Assembly (NCBI GenBank): GCA_963711315.1
Contig: CAVQDQ010000004.1
Location: forward strand, 649,445 to 713,444
Direction: 5' to 3'
Origin: PALSA-612 sp963711315
GTDB lineage: Bacteria > Actinomycetota > Thermoleophilia > Gaiellales > Gaiellaceae
DNA length: 64,000 nucleotides
Below the pieces are notes generated by a model. It had not been told where the DNA came from. It saw only the letters and a list, made by a program, of their open reading frames with translations, and made no database searches. This document shows positions 32,251 to 41,650 of the stretch, one piece after another. A program made the position numbers and the translations under genes. The number at the start of each line of letters is the position of its first letter. Positions within the stretch are counted from its first letter, which is position 1.

Positions 32251-33536
32251 GGCGGGGCGCCCTCCCGCGCGACGCGTCGCGTCTTCGCCCACGCCGTGCG
32301 CCCTCGGACCAGGCGCGCCCATGCGAGTAGCGACGCGGCCGCCCACATGTAGACGTAGAGGGCGAACGCGGCCCCGTACGCGGGTAGCTCCCACCAGCGC
32401 AGCGGATGAGGGCTGTGCTGCTGGTAGCGCGTGAGCAGCATCACTACGGGGCTCAGCCCGATCACCATCATCGCGACGTTTCGGGGCGGGCCGGCCGGCA
32501 CGAACGCGAGGAAGTCGTTCACGACGACTACCACGCCGAATGCGCCGAGGATGGCGATCGCGAGGTTGGCCGCGACGACCATCACGAAGGCCACGAAGAA
32601 GAGATAGAGCACGAGGTCGAGCCTCGTCATGAGCGGGACGTTCGCGGCCGTCAGCAGCCGTGGGACGTGGTCCCAGCACTGGTAGTGGCCCTGAGCCCAG
32701 CGCGTGCGCTGGCGGACCCAGGCGCGCACCGTGCGCACCCCTTGCTGCGTCACCGACGTCGTCCGGCAGAAGCGGATCTTCCAGCCACGCCGGGCGAGAT
32801 GCAGCCCAAGGTCCAGATCCTCGGTGAGGCAGTCGGTCCAGGGCGCTTTCCCGAACTGGCGGAGCGCGCGCAGGCGCGTGAATTGCCCGTTACCACCGAG
32901 CCCGACCGAGCCGATGCGGTCCCGGGCGGCCTGGGCCAGGTGACTGAACCCGACGAACTCGAGGTCCTGGCAGCGTGCGATCAGGCTGTCGCTCGCGTTG
33001 CCGATGATCACGCCCATCTGGACTCCGCCGACGCGCGGGTCCCCCATGAGCCACGCGACCTCGTCGAGGGCGCCCGGCTCGAGCGTCCCGTCGGCGTCGA
33101 CGATGCCCACTACGACCTCGTCGGGGTCGAAGCCGGCCACCAGCGGGTCGTCCCGCTCCAGGAGCTCACTGAGAACGCGGTAACCCGTGTTCAGGACGTC
33201 GCCCTTGCCGCGCCCGGCGACGTCGGGTGCGCGGTCGACGACAAGGACGCGACCGCTGTCCTCGAAGGCTCGCGCGCGCTCGGCCGTCCGGTCCGTGGAG
33301 CCGTCGTTGACGACGATCACGCAATACCGGGGGTACTCGAGCGCAAGCAAAGTCTCGAGCGTGTGGCCGATGACCACCTCTTCGTCCCGGGCCGGCACGA
33401 TGATGACCATCGGCGGGCGCGGCGCGACGACGGAGTCCCGTCGCGCGAAGATCCGGAGCGAGAGCGTGAAGAGTGCGACGTAGTACACGCCGACGAGGGC
33501 CATGAAATAGCCGAGCCAGGTGACGTCGATCTGCAT
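32247..33536 (-). CDS. Processive membrane glycosyltransferase family 2
   Basis: A 429-residue GT2 synthase with one N-terminal and about four C-terminal membrane helices. Catalytic motifs are VIVVNDGSTDRTAERA, the DxD-like VGIVDADGTLEPGA, the acceptor aspartate in TDCLTEDLDLGLHLARRG and RQRTRWAQGHYQC (Q-x-x-R-W), as in PgaC, NodC, hyaluronan and cellulose synthases. The ATG at 33536 overlaps the upstream stop (TGATG); the frame extends to 33614 but those codons look non-conserved. It probably polymerises an N-acetylhexosamine polymer across the membrane; the epimerase and deacetylase neighbours support an amino-sugar polysaccharide. Confidence 0.9.
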   Translation of the reverse strand: MQIDVTWLGYFMALVGVYYVALFTLSLRIFARRDSVVAPRPPMVIIVPARDEEVVIGHTLETLLALEYPRYCVIVVNDGSTDRTAERARAFEDSGRVLVVDRAPDVAGRGKGDVLNTGYRVLSELLERDDPLVAGFDPDEVVVGIVDADGTLEPGALDEVAWLMGDPRVGGVQMGVIIGNASDSLIARCQDLEFVGFSHLAQAARDRIGSVGLGGNGQFTRLRALRQFGKAPWTDCLTEDLDLGLHLARRGWKIRFCRTTSVTQQGVRTVRAWVRQRTRWAQGHYQCWDHVPRLLTAANVPLMTRLDLVLYLFFVAFVMVVAANLAIAILGAFGVVVVVNDFLAFVPAGPPRNVAMMVIGLSPVVMLLTRYQQHSPHPLRWWELPAYGAAFALYVYMWAAASLLAWARLVRGRTAWAKTRRVAREGAPP

Positions 33537-34057
33537 CAGCGGGGCCCCGGAACCCAGAGGTAGTGCCCGTACGTGACAACGCGTGCGTCCACCGGCAGCG
33601 AATCGCCGGGACACAGCCGCGCTCTGGACGCCGTCTCGACATCATCGCCGCTCGCCTCGGCGCGAACGAAGACCGTGTACGTGGAGCAACCGCCGTCGAG
33701 AACGACCCTGAACGCGCCGTCGGCTCCGCTGCTCGCGATCTCCCGCTCGCCCCCGCCCTTGCGCAGAACAGCCACCTCCGCCCCCTCGAGGCCGCCCCCG
33801 TTCGCCTCGAGAACGCGACCTTCGACCACCGCCTGTTTTCCGGGTCGCGGCACTACGGGGCCGACATTGGCCATGAGCTTCGAGCTGGGAGATGCGACAG
33901 CGACGAATACGAGCAGGGCGAGAACAGCTACCGAGGTGCTCGCCACCAGCGCGTCACGGACGAGCCTGCGGGGCGAGCGCGCGGCTGAAGACCGCCTTCG
34001 CGTCGTTGGGCGCCCGTAGTTGGGGCGCGCGTATTGGAGCTTCAAGTCCTGGCTCAT
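33536..34057 (-). CDS. Membrane-anchored protein with carboxypeptidase-regulatory-like (Ig-fold) domain
   Basis: A 173-residue protein with a basic cytoplasmic tail (1-33), one transmembrane helix (about 38-57, ASTSVAVLALLVFVAVA) and an outside beta-sandwich starting AVVEGRVLEANGGGLEGAEV and ending with DGAFRVVLDGGCSTYTVFV. This matches the CarboxypepD_reg-like fold that often binds or presents glycans. It is the first gene of a four-gene overlapping operon (anchor protein, GT2 synthase, epimerase, deacetylase). A role in polysaccharide export or retention at the surface is inferred from position only. Confidence 0.7.
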   Translation of the reverse strand: MSQDLKLQYARPNYGRPTTRRRSSAARSPRRLVRDALVASTSVAVLALLVFVAVASPSSKLMANVGPVVPRPGKQAVVEGRVLEANGGGLEGAEVAVLRKGGGEREIASSGADGAFRVVLDGGCSTYTVFVRAEASGDDVETASRARLCPGDSLPVDARVVTYGHYLWVPGPR

Positions 34058-34172
34058 CGGCTACGTCGAGGTCGACGCCTACATCGAGTCCTCGGCGGTG
34101 CTACCCCCGGTCGGCAAGGCCTAACCAGGCTTTACCGAAGGCTTGCAAAACCGTGACGCGTGGAGAGAACGC

Positions 34173-37100
34173 TCAGCTCTGCATGACGAGCTTCCGCGTC
34201 TCGCCCGCGTCCCACTCCAGGCCCATCGCCTCGAAACGGGCCGTGGCCTCGCTCAGCAGCTGGTTGTCAGCACGGGCGAACCCGAGGGCCCTGAGGGCGA
34301 ACGGCGCCATGTAGGTCCTTTGCCGCACCCATTGCGGTGCGTAGGACTCGATGCGCTCTCGATCGCCAAGCGCGACGAGCGCGTCGAGAAGCGCCGCAGC
34401 CCCTTCGAAGACGCCTGCACGCTGCGTCCCCAGAGTCGAGGAATCGACGAGTCGCCGGAGCTCGGCGAGGTCGCGGCGGGCGAGCGCCAGCCGGACCCTC
34501 GCCGGTTCGATGAGCCACTCCCAGGGCTCGAGGCCGAGGGCGTCAGACCGCGCTTCGAGCCTGCTCGCGCCGGCGTCGTCGCCGTCGCGCGCGCTCGCGG
34601 CCGCGAGGGTGAGGAACAACGCGGCGGTTCCAACACAGGGCGTTGCCTCGTTCGCCTCCACTGCCTGCTCGGCCGGCGATGTCAGTGCCCGTACCTCGCT
34701 CCAGCGGCCCGCGAGGGTTGCCACGCGGATCCGGAAGTCCACGCCGTGCAGGCGGTGATGCGGCGTCAGGCCCTCGACCAACTCCATGAGCAGCGCGCTG
34801 CACCTTGCCGCTGCCGACAGCCGGCCCGTAGCGAGATCGACCTCGAGGGCGCTCGCGTAGGCGAAGTGGCAGTCATCGGGGTCCGTGAGCTCGGGGACGA
34901 GCGTGAGCCGCTCCTCCAGCCAGAGGTGGGCCTGCTCGAGATCACCTGCAGTCCACGCGACGTCGGCGAGCGCCGCGAGCGCGCTCGAACGGAGCGCGAC
35001 GTCCCCCGACCGGATGGCGATCGCGTGCAACGCGCGTGCGGCGGCTTCGTCCTTCCTCCAGAGCGCGACTGCGGCGAGTGCCTTCGCGTACGTCGGGGAG
35101 CCTTCTTCGACGAGCTCGAGTGCGCGCTCGAGCCACCCGTCCACCAGCTCGCGGTCGGGTGCCTGCTGCCACATCCCGGTTCGTCGCGCCGTTTGCAGCG
35201 CGAGCTCCGTGTAGAGCTCGGCGGAGGGGCCGACCAGCTCGATCGCGTTCTCCATCGCCGCCCGGAAGTCCTCGCCGGCGAACCTGAGCACGTTGGCGTG
35301 ACCGATCTGCTCCCAGAGCTCCGCCCGCTTTGACGGATCCGGTTCGAGCACGACTGCACGGTGGAGGAGGGTGACGCCTTCGTCGATCTCGTACCGACCG
35401 ACGGCCAGCTCCGCCGCCCGCCGCAGCCACCGGATTGCGCTCTCTCGGAGCTTCGCCAGCTCGGCCTCCTCGCCTGACCACGCAAGGTCGACGTCCTCGG
35501 GGCGGACAGCCTCGGCGTAATGGTGGGCGAGAAGTGGCGCATATTCGTCCCCGCTCTCCCCGGCGAATCGCTCGAGCCAGGCGGCGAAGCCGGCGTGCAG
35601 GCGGGCGCGTCTCGCTCGTGGCAGGCTCGCGTAGGCGACCTCGCGCGTGAGCGCGTGCTTGATCGCGTACTCGCGCTGCCCCGGGATCGACGATCCCGAG
35701 CGCAGGCGGATGAAGTCCCGCTCCTCGAGCGCCCCGAAGTCGGGCTCGTCGGCGAGCAGCTCGTACACCGGACCCGTCCAGAAGACGCGCCCGATGACGG
35801 CAGCCGTCTGAAGCGCCTCCTTGTCGGCGGGGTCGAGGAGATCGATCCGGGCTGCCAGGAGCGCCTGCACCGAGTCGGGGACATCGATCTCCGCGGCGGA
35901 CTCGCTCACCGTCCACCGTCCGTTCTCCTGCGCGAGCACGCCGCGATCGATCAGCATGCCGACGAGCTCCTCGACGAAGAACGGGTTCCCCTCGGAACGG
36001 TCGACGAGTAGCTCGCGCAGGCCTGTCGGTAGGTCGGTCGCAAGCAGCTCGCCGACCAGAAGCCCGGAGTCTTGGGGCGAAAGCGGCTCGAGCTCGAGGA
36101 CACTCGCGTTGGCGCCCTTTCCCCAACCGGGTCGCCGCTTGCCCAGCTCCGGCCTGGCGGTCGCGATCAGGAGCAGTGATCCCTCGACTCGCTCGAGCAG
36201 CCACTCGAGCAGGTCGAGCAGGGGCTGCTCGGCCCAGTGGAGATCCTCGACGAGCAGGACCGTCGGCCTCTCCGCCGCGAGCTCGGTCAGGAACTCGGTC
36301 CAGGCGTCCTGGAAGCGATCACGGGCGACCAAGGGGTGGAGCTCGCCCGCGACGTCGAGCCCAAGGGCGAGGGCGAGCAGCTGCCGTCCACCCAGGCGCG
36401 GGAGAACCCTCTCCGGCGGATCGGTGTCGAGCAACCCGAAGTGTTCCTTCAGCACCTCGGCAAGCGGCAGGTACGCGAACCCCTGCCCGTAGGAGAGGCA
36501 ACGGCCTGTGCGCTGGAGGGGCTGGGGCTCTTGCTCGGCGAGCCAGGCCCAGAGCTCGCGCAGGAGGCGTGTCTTGCCAACCCCGGCGTCGCCGATGATC
36601 GTCAGCAGGCGCGGTTCGCCGCGATCGATCGCGTCGCGGTAACTCGCCCGAAGGAGCTCCAGCTCCGTCTCCCGGCCTACGAAAACGCGCCGCAACCCGC
36701 CGACACCGCGTGGACGCATGAGAGTGAGGGCGCGGACGAGACGCCGGCAGACGACACCGTCCGGCTTTCCCTTCGCCCCGACAGTGCGCAGCTCGTCGAG
36801 CTCGAAAGCGCCGCGCACCGCCGCCACCGTGCGCTCACCGACGAGAATCTCGCCGGGGGCCGCAGCCTGCTCGAGCCGAGCGCCGACGTTTACGGCATCG
36901 CCGCTCACGAACGAGCTGCCCTCGCGCGGGTGGCCGACGACGACCTCGCCGGTATTGACGCCGATTCGGAGCGAAAGCTCGTCCCCGAACAACTCCTCCA
37001 GGCTGTGCTGCATCGCGAGCGCTGCGTGTAGGGCCCGCTCCGCGTGATCCTCCTGCGCCGCGGGAGCGCCGAAGGCAGCCATCACCGCATCGCCGATGAA

Positions 37101-37358
37101 CTTCTCCACTGTGCCGCCGGCCCGCTCGATCTCCGCTGCCATTGCCTCGTAGAAGCGGTCGAGCATCGCGCGCGTACGCTCCGGATCCTGGGCGCCCGCG
37201 AGCTCCGTCGAACCGACCAGGTCGGCGAAGAGCACGGTCACGAGCTTCCGCTCCTCGACGGCTGGTGCCGGAGGCTGTTCGGCGAGTGCGGCCCCGCACT
37301 CGACGCAGAACTTCGCTCGCCCGGGGCTCTCGGAGCCGCAGTTCGAGCAGTGTGGCAC
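34173..37358 (-). CDS. Class III adenylate/guanylate cyclase-AAA ATPase-TPR regulatory protein
   Basis: A 1061-residue multidomain protein. Residues 4-21 form a zinc ribbon (C4-x2-C7-x10-C18-x2-C21). Residues 38-205 are a class III cyclase homology domain with the metal site VTVLFADLVGSTELAG and GTVEKFIGDAVMAAFG. Residues about 225-560 are a MalT/LuxR-type STAND AAA module with Walker A GDAGVGKTRLLRE and Walker B LLVEDLHWAEQPLLD. The rest is a TPR-like helical solenoid to 1061. No DNA-binding domain is seen. The family is common in actinobacteria and thought to couple a bound signal to cyclic nucleotide production. The product nucleotide is uncertain. Confidence 0.9.
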   Translation of the reverse strand: MPHCSNCGSESPGRAKFCVECGAALAEQPPAPAVEERKLVTVLFADLVGSTELAGAQDPERTRAMLDRFYEAMAAEIERAGGTVEKFIGDAVMAAFGAPAAQEDHAERALHAALAMQHSLEELFGDELSLRIGVNTGEVVVGHPREGSSFVSGDAVNVGARLEQAAAPGEILVGERTVAAVRGAFELDELRTVGAKGKPDGVVCRRLVRALTLMRPRGVGGLRRVFVGRETELELLRASYRDAIDRGEPRLLTIIGDAGVGKTRLLRELWAWLAEQEPQPLQRTGRCLSYGQGFAYLPLAEVLKEHFGLLDTDPPERVLPRLGGRQLLALALGLDVAGELHPLVARDRFQDAWTEFLTELAAERPTVLLVEDLHWAEQPLLDLLEWLLERVEGSLLLIATARPELGKRRPGWGKGANASVLELEPLSPQDSGLLVGELLATDLPTGLRELLVDRSEGNPFFVEELVGMLIDRGVLAQENGRWTVSESAAEIDVPDSVQALLAARIDLLDPADKEALQTAAVIGRVFWTGPVYELLADEPDFGALEERDFIRLRSGSSIPGQREYAIKHALTREVAYASLPRARRARLHAGFAAWLERFAGESGDEYAPLLAHHYAEAVRPEDVDLAWSGEEAELAKLRESAIRWLRRAAELAVGRYEIDEGVTLLHRAVVLEPDPSKRAELWEQIGHANVLRFAGEDFRAAMENAIELVGPSAELYTELALQTARRTGMWQQAPDRELVDGWLERALELVEEGSPTYAKALAAVALWRKDEAAARALHAIAIRSGDVALRSSALAALADVAWTAGDLEQAHLWLEERLTLVPELTDPDDCHFAYASALEVDLATGRLSAAARCSALLMELVEGLTPHHRLHGVDFRIRVATLAGRWSEVRALTSPAEQAVEANEATPCVGTAALFLTLAAASARDGDDAGASRLEARSDALGLEPWEWLIEPARVRLALARRDLAELRRLVDSSTLGTQRAGVFEGAAALLDALVALGDRERIESYAPQWVRQRTYMAPFALRALGFARADNQLLSEATARFEAMGLEWDAGETRKLVMQS

Positions 37359-37465
37359 GAAGCGAGTCTAGGTCAACGCTTGACGCGTTTGACCGGTGAC
37401 GCGCCGGATCGAAATTAGGATGTCTTCGTCGTCATGTCGGCGCCGCAACGCAGGAAGGAGTTGTG

Positions 37466-37861
37466 ATGAACGAAACCATCCACGGGGCGTGTCTATGCGG
37501 GAGGATCGCGTTCGACGTGCACGAGCCTCAGGTGATGGGGGTCTGTCACTGCACTCGCTGCAGGCGGTGGAGCGGTGGCCCAGGCGCCACGTTAGTAGCT
37601 GTGGCGGCGGACAACTTCGAGGTCATCAAGGGCAAAGATCTGATGAAGCAGTACCGTGAGGAAGGGTTCGCGGACCGGTACTTCTGCAGCCATTGCGGTT
37701 CGAGCGTGTACGGCGACGGTGGCGACGTGTATTACGTGGGCGCTGGCGTCCTTCAGGACGTGAAGCTCAAGCCCGCGTGGCACATTCAGGTCGCGCAGAA
37801 GGAGCATTGGGACGAGATCGGCGACAACGCGCCGCAGTTCCCGGCGTACCCGCCCCACTAG
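37466..37861 (+). CDS. GFA/CENP-V-fold zinc protein
   Basis: A 131-residue protein of the glutathione-dependent formaldehyde-activating (GFA) family. Zinc-binding cysteines appear in GACLCGRIAF (C-x-C), CHCTRCRRWSGG (C-x-C-x2-C) and FCSHCGSSVYG (C-x2-C), the standard seven-cysteine arrangement. ATG 37466 is chosen over GTG 37463 because AAGGAG ends five bases before it. The family name reflects a proposed S-hydroxymethylglutathione step, but many members have unknown roles. It is divergent from the large cyclase gene. Confidence 0.88.
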   Translation: MNETIHGACLCGRIAFDVHEPQVMGVCHCTRCRRWSGGPGATLVAVAADNFEVIKGKDLMKQYREEGFADRYFCSHCGSSVYGDGGDVYYVGAGVLQDVKLKPAWHIQVAQKEHWDEIGDNAPQFPAYPPH

Positions 37862-37921
37862 CTCGGCTAGGCCGATGCCGGGCCGGGCATCCGCTCTCAC
37901 CCTCGCCCGGCCAGATCTCCG

Positions 37922-38660
37922 TCACTCCACAAGGGCGAGAAAGCGCCGCGTTCGTTCCTCCTTCGGCGCCGAGAAGAACTCATCGGGCCGAGGCTTCCTC
38001 GACGATCCTCCCCTCGTCCATCATGAGCACCGTGCTCGCTACGTGGTGGGCGAAGCGGAGCTCGTGGGTGACCACCACCATCGTCATGCCTTCCTGCGCG
38101 AGCGACTCCATGACATCGAGCACTTCGCGCACGAGCTCGACGTCGAGTGCCGAGGTCGGCTCGTCGAACAGCATCGCCTTCGGTCGCATGACGAGGGCCC
38201 GCGCGATCGCCACGCGCTGCTGCTGCCCTCCGGAGAGCTCGTCCGGGTACTGCATCGCCTTGTCCGCGAGGCCGACCCGCGCGAGGAACTCGATCGCGCG
38301 GTCTCGCGCCTCGCGTTTCGGAAGGCGACGAACCTCACGGAGGCCGCACATCACGTTGTCGAGCGCGGTCATGTTCTGGAAGAGGTTGAAGCCCTGGAAC
38401 ACCATCCCGACCTCGGAGCGGTGCTGCGTGAGCTCCTTCTCGCGTAGACCGGTCAGACGTTGCGACTCGATGTACACGTTGCCCGCGTCTGGCGGCTCCA
38501 GGAGCGCGAGGCAACGGAGGAGCGTCGACTTGCCCGACCCGGAGGGCCCGATGATCACCTTCACCTGGCCGCGGTCGACCTCGAAGGTGACGCCGCGCAG
38601 CACCTCGAGCTCGCCGTAGCGCTTGTGGAGGTCCTCCGAGCGAAGGACGACGTCCGCCAT
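37922..38660 (-). CDS. Polar amino-acid ABC transporter ATP-binding protein (GlnQ-like), C-terminal frameshift
   Basis: An ABC ATPase of the GlnQ/HisP class. Walker A is GPSGSGKSTLLRCLALLE, the Q-loop is VGMVFQGFNLFQNMT, the signature LSGGQQQRVAIARALVM and Walker B AMLFDEPTSALD. The open frame stops at 37980 after IVEEASAR, but the family-typical ending PDEFFSAPKEERTRRFLALVE (split by one base) is present just downstream in another frame, ending at 37922. A single indel near 37985-38000 explains this. TGATG overlaps the permease stop. The substrate is a polar amino acid or related compound, not identified. Confidence 0.88.
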
Positions 38661-39400
38661 CAGCGCGCGTCGTGCGAGACGGCGGGGACCGCTGGCGCCG
38701 GCGTCTGCCGCGGCCGGTGCGAGGTCCACGTGAACCGCCGCTCGAGCCGTGCCTGGATCAGCATCAGGATGCTGACGATCACGAGGTAGTAGACAAGGGC
38801 GGCGGCGAGCGGCTCCGTGTACTGGAAGGTCGCGGAAGAGAGCTCCTGCGCGGCGGTCAGGAGCTCGTGCAGGGAGATCACGAAGGCGAGCGACGTGAGC
38901 TTGAGCAGGGTGATGAACTCGTTGCCCGTCGGCGGGATCACGATCCGCACCGCCTGCGGGACGATCACCTTGCGGAGGATCTGGCGGCGATTCATCCCCA
39001 GCGCCTTCCCCGCGAGCTCCTGGCCTGGGTCGACCGACAGCAGGCCGGCGCGAATGATCTCCGACATGTACGCCGCCTCGTTCAGCGAGAGCGCGAGCCA
39101 CGCCGCGATGAACGGAGTGAACCAGTGTCCTGCGAACACGTCCGAGATCTGCGGCAGCGCATACCACACGAAGTAGAGCTGCAGGAGCGTCGGCGTCGCG
39201 CGGAAGATCCAGTTGTAAAACCAGGCGAACGAACGGAAGCGGCGCCGGGGGCTGAGCGCGGCGAGCGCGACGAAGAAACCGAGTGCGATGGAGCTCGCCA
39301 TCGCGACGATCGTCAGCTCGAGGGCGGTCAGCGCTCCCCTCCAGTAGGGACCGGAGGAGAGCGCTGTCCAGAAGAGATCCGTGTCGAAGCTCGCGAGCAC
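38660..39400 (-). CDS. Polar amino-acid ABC transporter permease
   Basis: A 246-residue HisM/GlnP-family permease with about five helices. The family stretch TPTLLQLYFVWYALPQ and the cytoplasmic docking loop GKALGMNRRQILRKVIVPQA (with the conserved glycine) are visible, followed by PPTGNEFITLLKLTSLAFV, a classic HEQRO-type signature. The start is GTG 39400. It lies 18 bases after the binding-protein gene and overlaps the ATPase gene by TGATG, making a compact three-gene transporter. A single permease gene implies a homodimeric pore. Confidence 0.9.
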   Translation of the reverse strand: MLASFDTDLFWTALSSGPYWRGALTALELTIVAMASSIALGFFVALAALSPRRRFRSFAWFYNWIFRATPTLLQLYFVWYALPQISDVFAGHWFTPFIAAWLALSLNEAAYMSEIIRAGLLSVDPGQELAGKALGMNRRQILRKVIVPQAVRIVIPPTGNEFITLLKLTSLAFVISLHELLTAAQELSSATFQYTEPLAAALVYYLVIVSILMLIQARLERRFTWTSHRPRQTPAPAVPAVSHDAR

Positions 39401-39418
39401 GAGCCTCAGCCTTCCCCG

Positions 39419-40180
39419 CTAGCGGACGTCGCTGACCGGGATCTTGTACTTCCGCGCGAGCCGCACCAGCGTGCCGTTCCTCTTCAGCTTGGCGACGCCG
39501 GCCCTGAGCTTCGCGCCGAGCGGGTCGCCCTTGCGGAAGTAGATGCCGAACGTGTCCCTCTGCGGGAAGGTGTATGCCACCGCGATCTTGCCGGGATGCG
39601 CCTTGGCCTGGAACGCGAAGGACGTGTCCTGGGTGAGATCGACGTCGGCGCGGCCGAGGATGACCTGTGCCACGGCGTCGTTGTCGCCGGGGTAGGTCTG
39701 CAGGTTGAAGCTCACCTTCTTCTGGAGTGCCTTGAGGTACTCCTCGTACTTCGTCCCCGCCTGCGTGACGACGTTCAGACCCTCGAGGCTGCTCGGGCCG
39801 GTCACGTGCTTCGGGTTGCCGGCTTGCACGACGAACACCCTGTGCGTCTCCATGTAGCGGACGGCTCCGGCCTGCTTGAGGCGGTCGGGCGTTACGAAGA
39901 TGCCGCTGATCACCGCGTCGCACTTCTTCGCGTTCAACGCCGGGATCACGCTCGGAAAGGCCGTCTTCAACGGCTTCGAGGTCGCACCGTACGTCTTCGC
40001 AAGCGCGCTGGCCATGTCGACGTCGAACCCGACGATCCCGCCGCTGGGGCGCACGTACTCCATCGGTGGGAAGGACGGGTCGGTGCAGAACGTGAACGTG
40101 GTCGCGCTCCCTCGGGCACCTGCCGACCCTGCGGCGAGTGCCGTCGCGACGAGCGACAGGAGCAGGATTGTCTTGCGCAT
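39419..40180 (-). CDS. Amino-acid ABC transporter substrate-binding protein
   Basis: A 253-residue periplasm-type solute-binding protein (SBP_bac_3 family). Residues 1-24 form a signal peptide (RKTILLLSLVATALAAGSAG) without a clear lipobox. The mature start TTFTFCTDPSFPPMEYV and the central GFDVDMASALAKTYGA are conserved, along with CDAVISGIFVTPDRLKQAG and VVTQAGTKYEEYLKA. A good Shine-Dalgarno (AAGGAGAAG) precedes ATG 40180. It is first in the operon with the permease and ATPase. The acidic DVDMA ligand-site aspartate is compatible with a cationic or polar amino acid, but this is not decisive. Confidence 0.9.
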   Translation of the reverse strand: MRKTILLLSLVATALAAGSAGARGSATTFTFCTDPSFPPMEYVRPSGGIVGFDVDMASALAKTYGATSKPLKTAFPSVIPALNAKKCDAVISGIFVTPDRLKQAGAVRYMETHRVFVVQAGNPKHVTGPSSLEGLNVVTQAGTKYEEYLKALQKKVSFNLQTYPGDNDAVAQVILGRADVDLTQDTSFAFQAKAHPGKIAVAYTFPQRDTFGIYFRKGDPLGAKLRAGVAKLKRNGTLVRLARKYKIPVSDVR

Positions 40181-40286
40181 GGCTTCTCCTTCCTTCGGCT
40201 GTTGGCCGAGCCTATTCAGAAAGAGCGCGGAGCGCGAGCCGACGGATGCGCCTGGCCACGCCGAGATCGAGACGTAGGCTGCGAGT

Positions 40287-41250
40287 GTGAGGGAGCTATC
40301 GGCGCAGTTCCGGCCCTACGCCTGGGCAATCTCGACCGTAGAGGCGGCGCGCACGGCGGGAATCAGGTCCGGAGGAAGTGCTGCGCTTCGACGCGAACAC
40401 GGCTCCCGCGCCGCCCCGCGCCGCGACGTCCGAGGCCGTCGCGGACGCGCTGGCCAACATCCACGGCTATCCCCACGGGGGCTACCCGGAGCTGGTTGCC
40501 GCCGTCGCGAGCTACGCGGATGTCGATCCGCAGAACGTCGTCCTGGGTGCGGGCGCCGACGACCTCATCCTCCTCGCCGCGCGAGCGTTAGCCGGTCCCG
40601 GCGACAGGGTCGCCATTGTCGACGAGCCGACGTATCCGCTCTTCAGGGTGGCCGCGTGGCTGGCGGGCGCAGAGATCGGCGACGACCATCCCGCCTTCAC
40701 TTTCTGCTGCCGGCCGCACAATCCGACCGGGGCGCTGGGTGAGATCCCGCCTGCCCGGCCGCTGGTGGTGGACGAGGCGTACTACGAGTACTGCGGCGAG
40801 ACCGCGGCGGCCTTGCTCGACGAGGGCGTCGTTGTGATACGCACTCTCTCGAAAGCGTTCGCGCTCGCCGGAGCTCGGGTCGGCTACGCGCTGGCCGAGC
40901 CCGCGACGGCCCGGGAGCTCAACGCCCGCCAGGCGCCTGCGTCGATCTCCACGTTGTCCGCGGCACTTGCTTTGGCTGCTTTGGCCGAGCCGCCCGACAT
41001 GCGACCGCTCGTGGAGGAGCGGGAGCGACTCGCGGAACGGCTGCGTGAGCTGGGGTTGGAGGTGCTGCCGTCGGCTGCGAACTTCCTCTACGTGCCGCTC
41101 GGGCGCGCGCCGCGGGTATCCAGGCTGCTCCTGGAAGAAGGCATGGTCGTCCGGGACTACCCGGATGCGATTCGCGTCACGGTGCTCGACCGAGGATCGA
41201 ACGACCGGCTGATAGATGCTCTGGCGCGTGCGCTGGAGCGAACTGGCTGA
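40287..41250 (+). CDS. Class I/II PLP aminotransferase (histidinol-phosphate aminotransferase-like), one frameshift
   Basis: A compact HisC-like aminotransferase of about 320 residues. The N-terminal RELSAQFRPYAWAISTVEAA starts at GTG 40287. A one-base shift near 40366-40372 (extra T in AGGTCCGG) joins it to EVLRFDANTAPAPP. The PLP lysine is in VVIRTLSKAFALAGARVGYA, the pyridine-nitrogen aspartate in PLVVDEAYYEYCGE, and the phosphate-binding and arginine region is at MVVRDYPDAIRVTV. It could act on histidinol phosphate or aromatic or phenylalanine-type substrates. No other his genes lie nearby. Confidence 0.82.
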
Positions 41251-41261
41251 GGGCGTCGGGG

Positions 41262-41375
41262 ACGACCATCCGGATCACAGACCCCGAGAAGAGCCAGGCC
41301 TTCTACGAGGCCTTTGGGCTTTTTCGCCCGTGACATGGACATCGTCCGCAACGGCGAGCTGGCGGGGGTGAGCAC
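41262..41375 (+). pseudogene. Glyoxalase/VOC-superfamily gene fragment
   Basis: A short remnant reading RITDPEKSQAFYEAFGL, then after a frame change near 41320-41330 FARDMDIVRNGELAG. This matches the N-terminal beta-alpha-beta module of lactoylglutathione lyase-like VOC proteins (DPekS..FY...LGfe...RD). The rest of the domain is absent and the DUF1918 gene lies antisense directly after. It is a gene relic, probably not expressed. Confidence 0.5.
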
Positions 41376-41425
41376 GAGGGTCGAACCTCTTGCGCGCTCG
41401 GACGCTTCCCCGCACTTCGCGGTGA

Positions 41426-41650
41426 TCACTCTTTCCGCTTCTTCTCCTGTTCGGCGTGCTGGATGGTCGCGTCGGTGGAGGGATAGAAGACAGTCTCGTG
41501 CCCATCCTCCCAGCGGACGCGGTAGTGCTCGTGGCTGGGCTCGCCGAGCACCTCGAGGATCTCACCGAGGCGCCGGCCCTGACCGACGCGATGCCCTTCG
41601 ATGACGACGAGGTCACCGATGTGCCCTCGGAAGATCTCCGTCTGCGCCAT
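41426..41650 (-). CDS. DUF1918 domain protein
   Basis: A 74-residue single-domain protein of the DUF1918 family. It shows GHIGDLVVIEGHRVGQGRR, GEILEVLGEPSHEHYRVRW and DGHETVFYPSTDATIQH, the typical small SH3-like beta-barrel pattern with conserved H-Y-R-V-R-W. The lysine/glutamate tail is short. Family members are widespread in actinobacteria, often near dodecin or stress genes, and have no assigned activity. It is a likely cytoplasmic binding protein, function unknown. Confidence 0.85.
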   Translation of the reverse strand: MAQTEIFRGHIGDLVVIEGHRVGQGRRLGEILEVLGEPSHEHYRVRWEDGHETVFYPSTDATIQHAEQEKKRKE

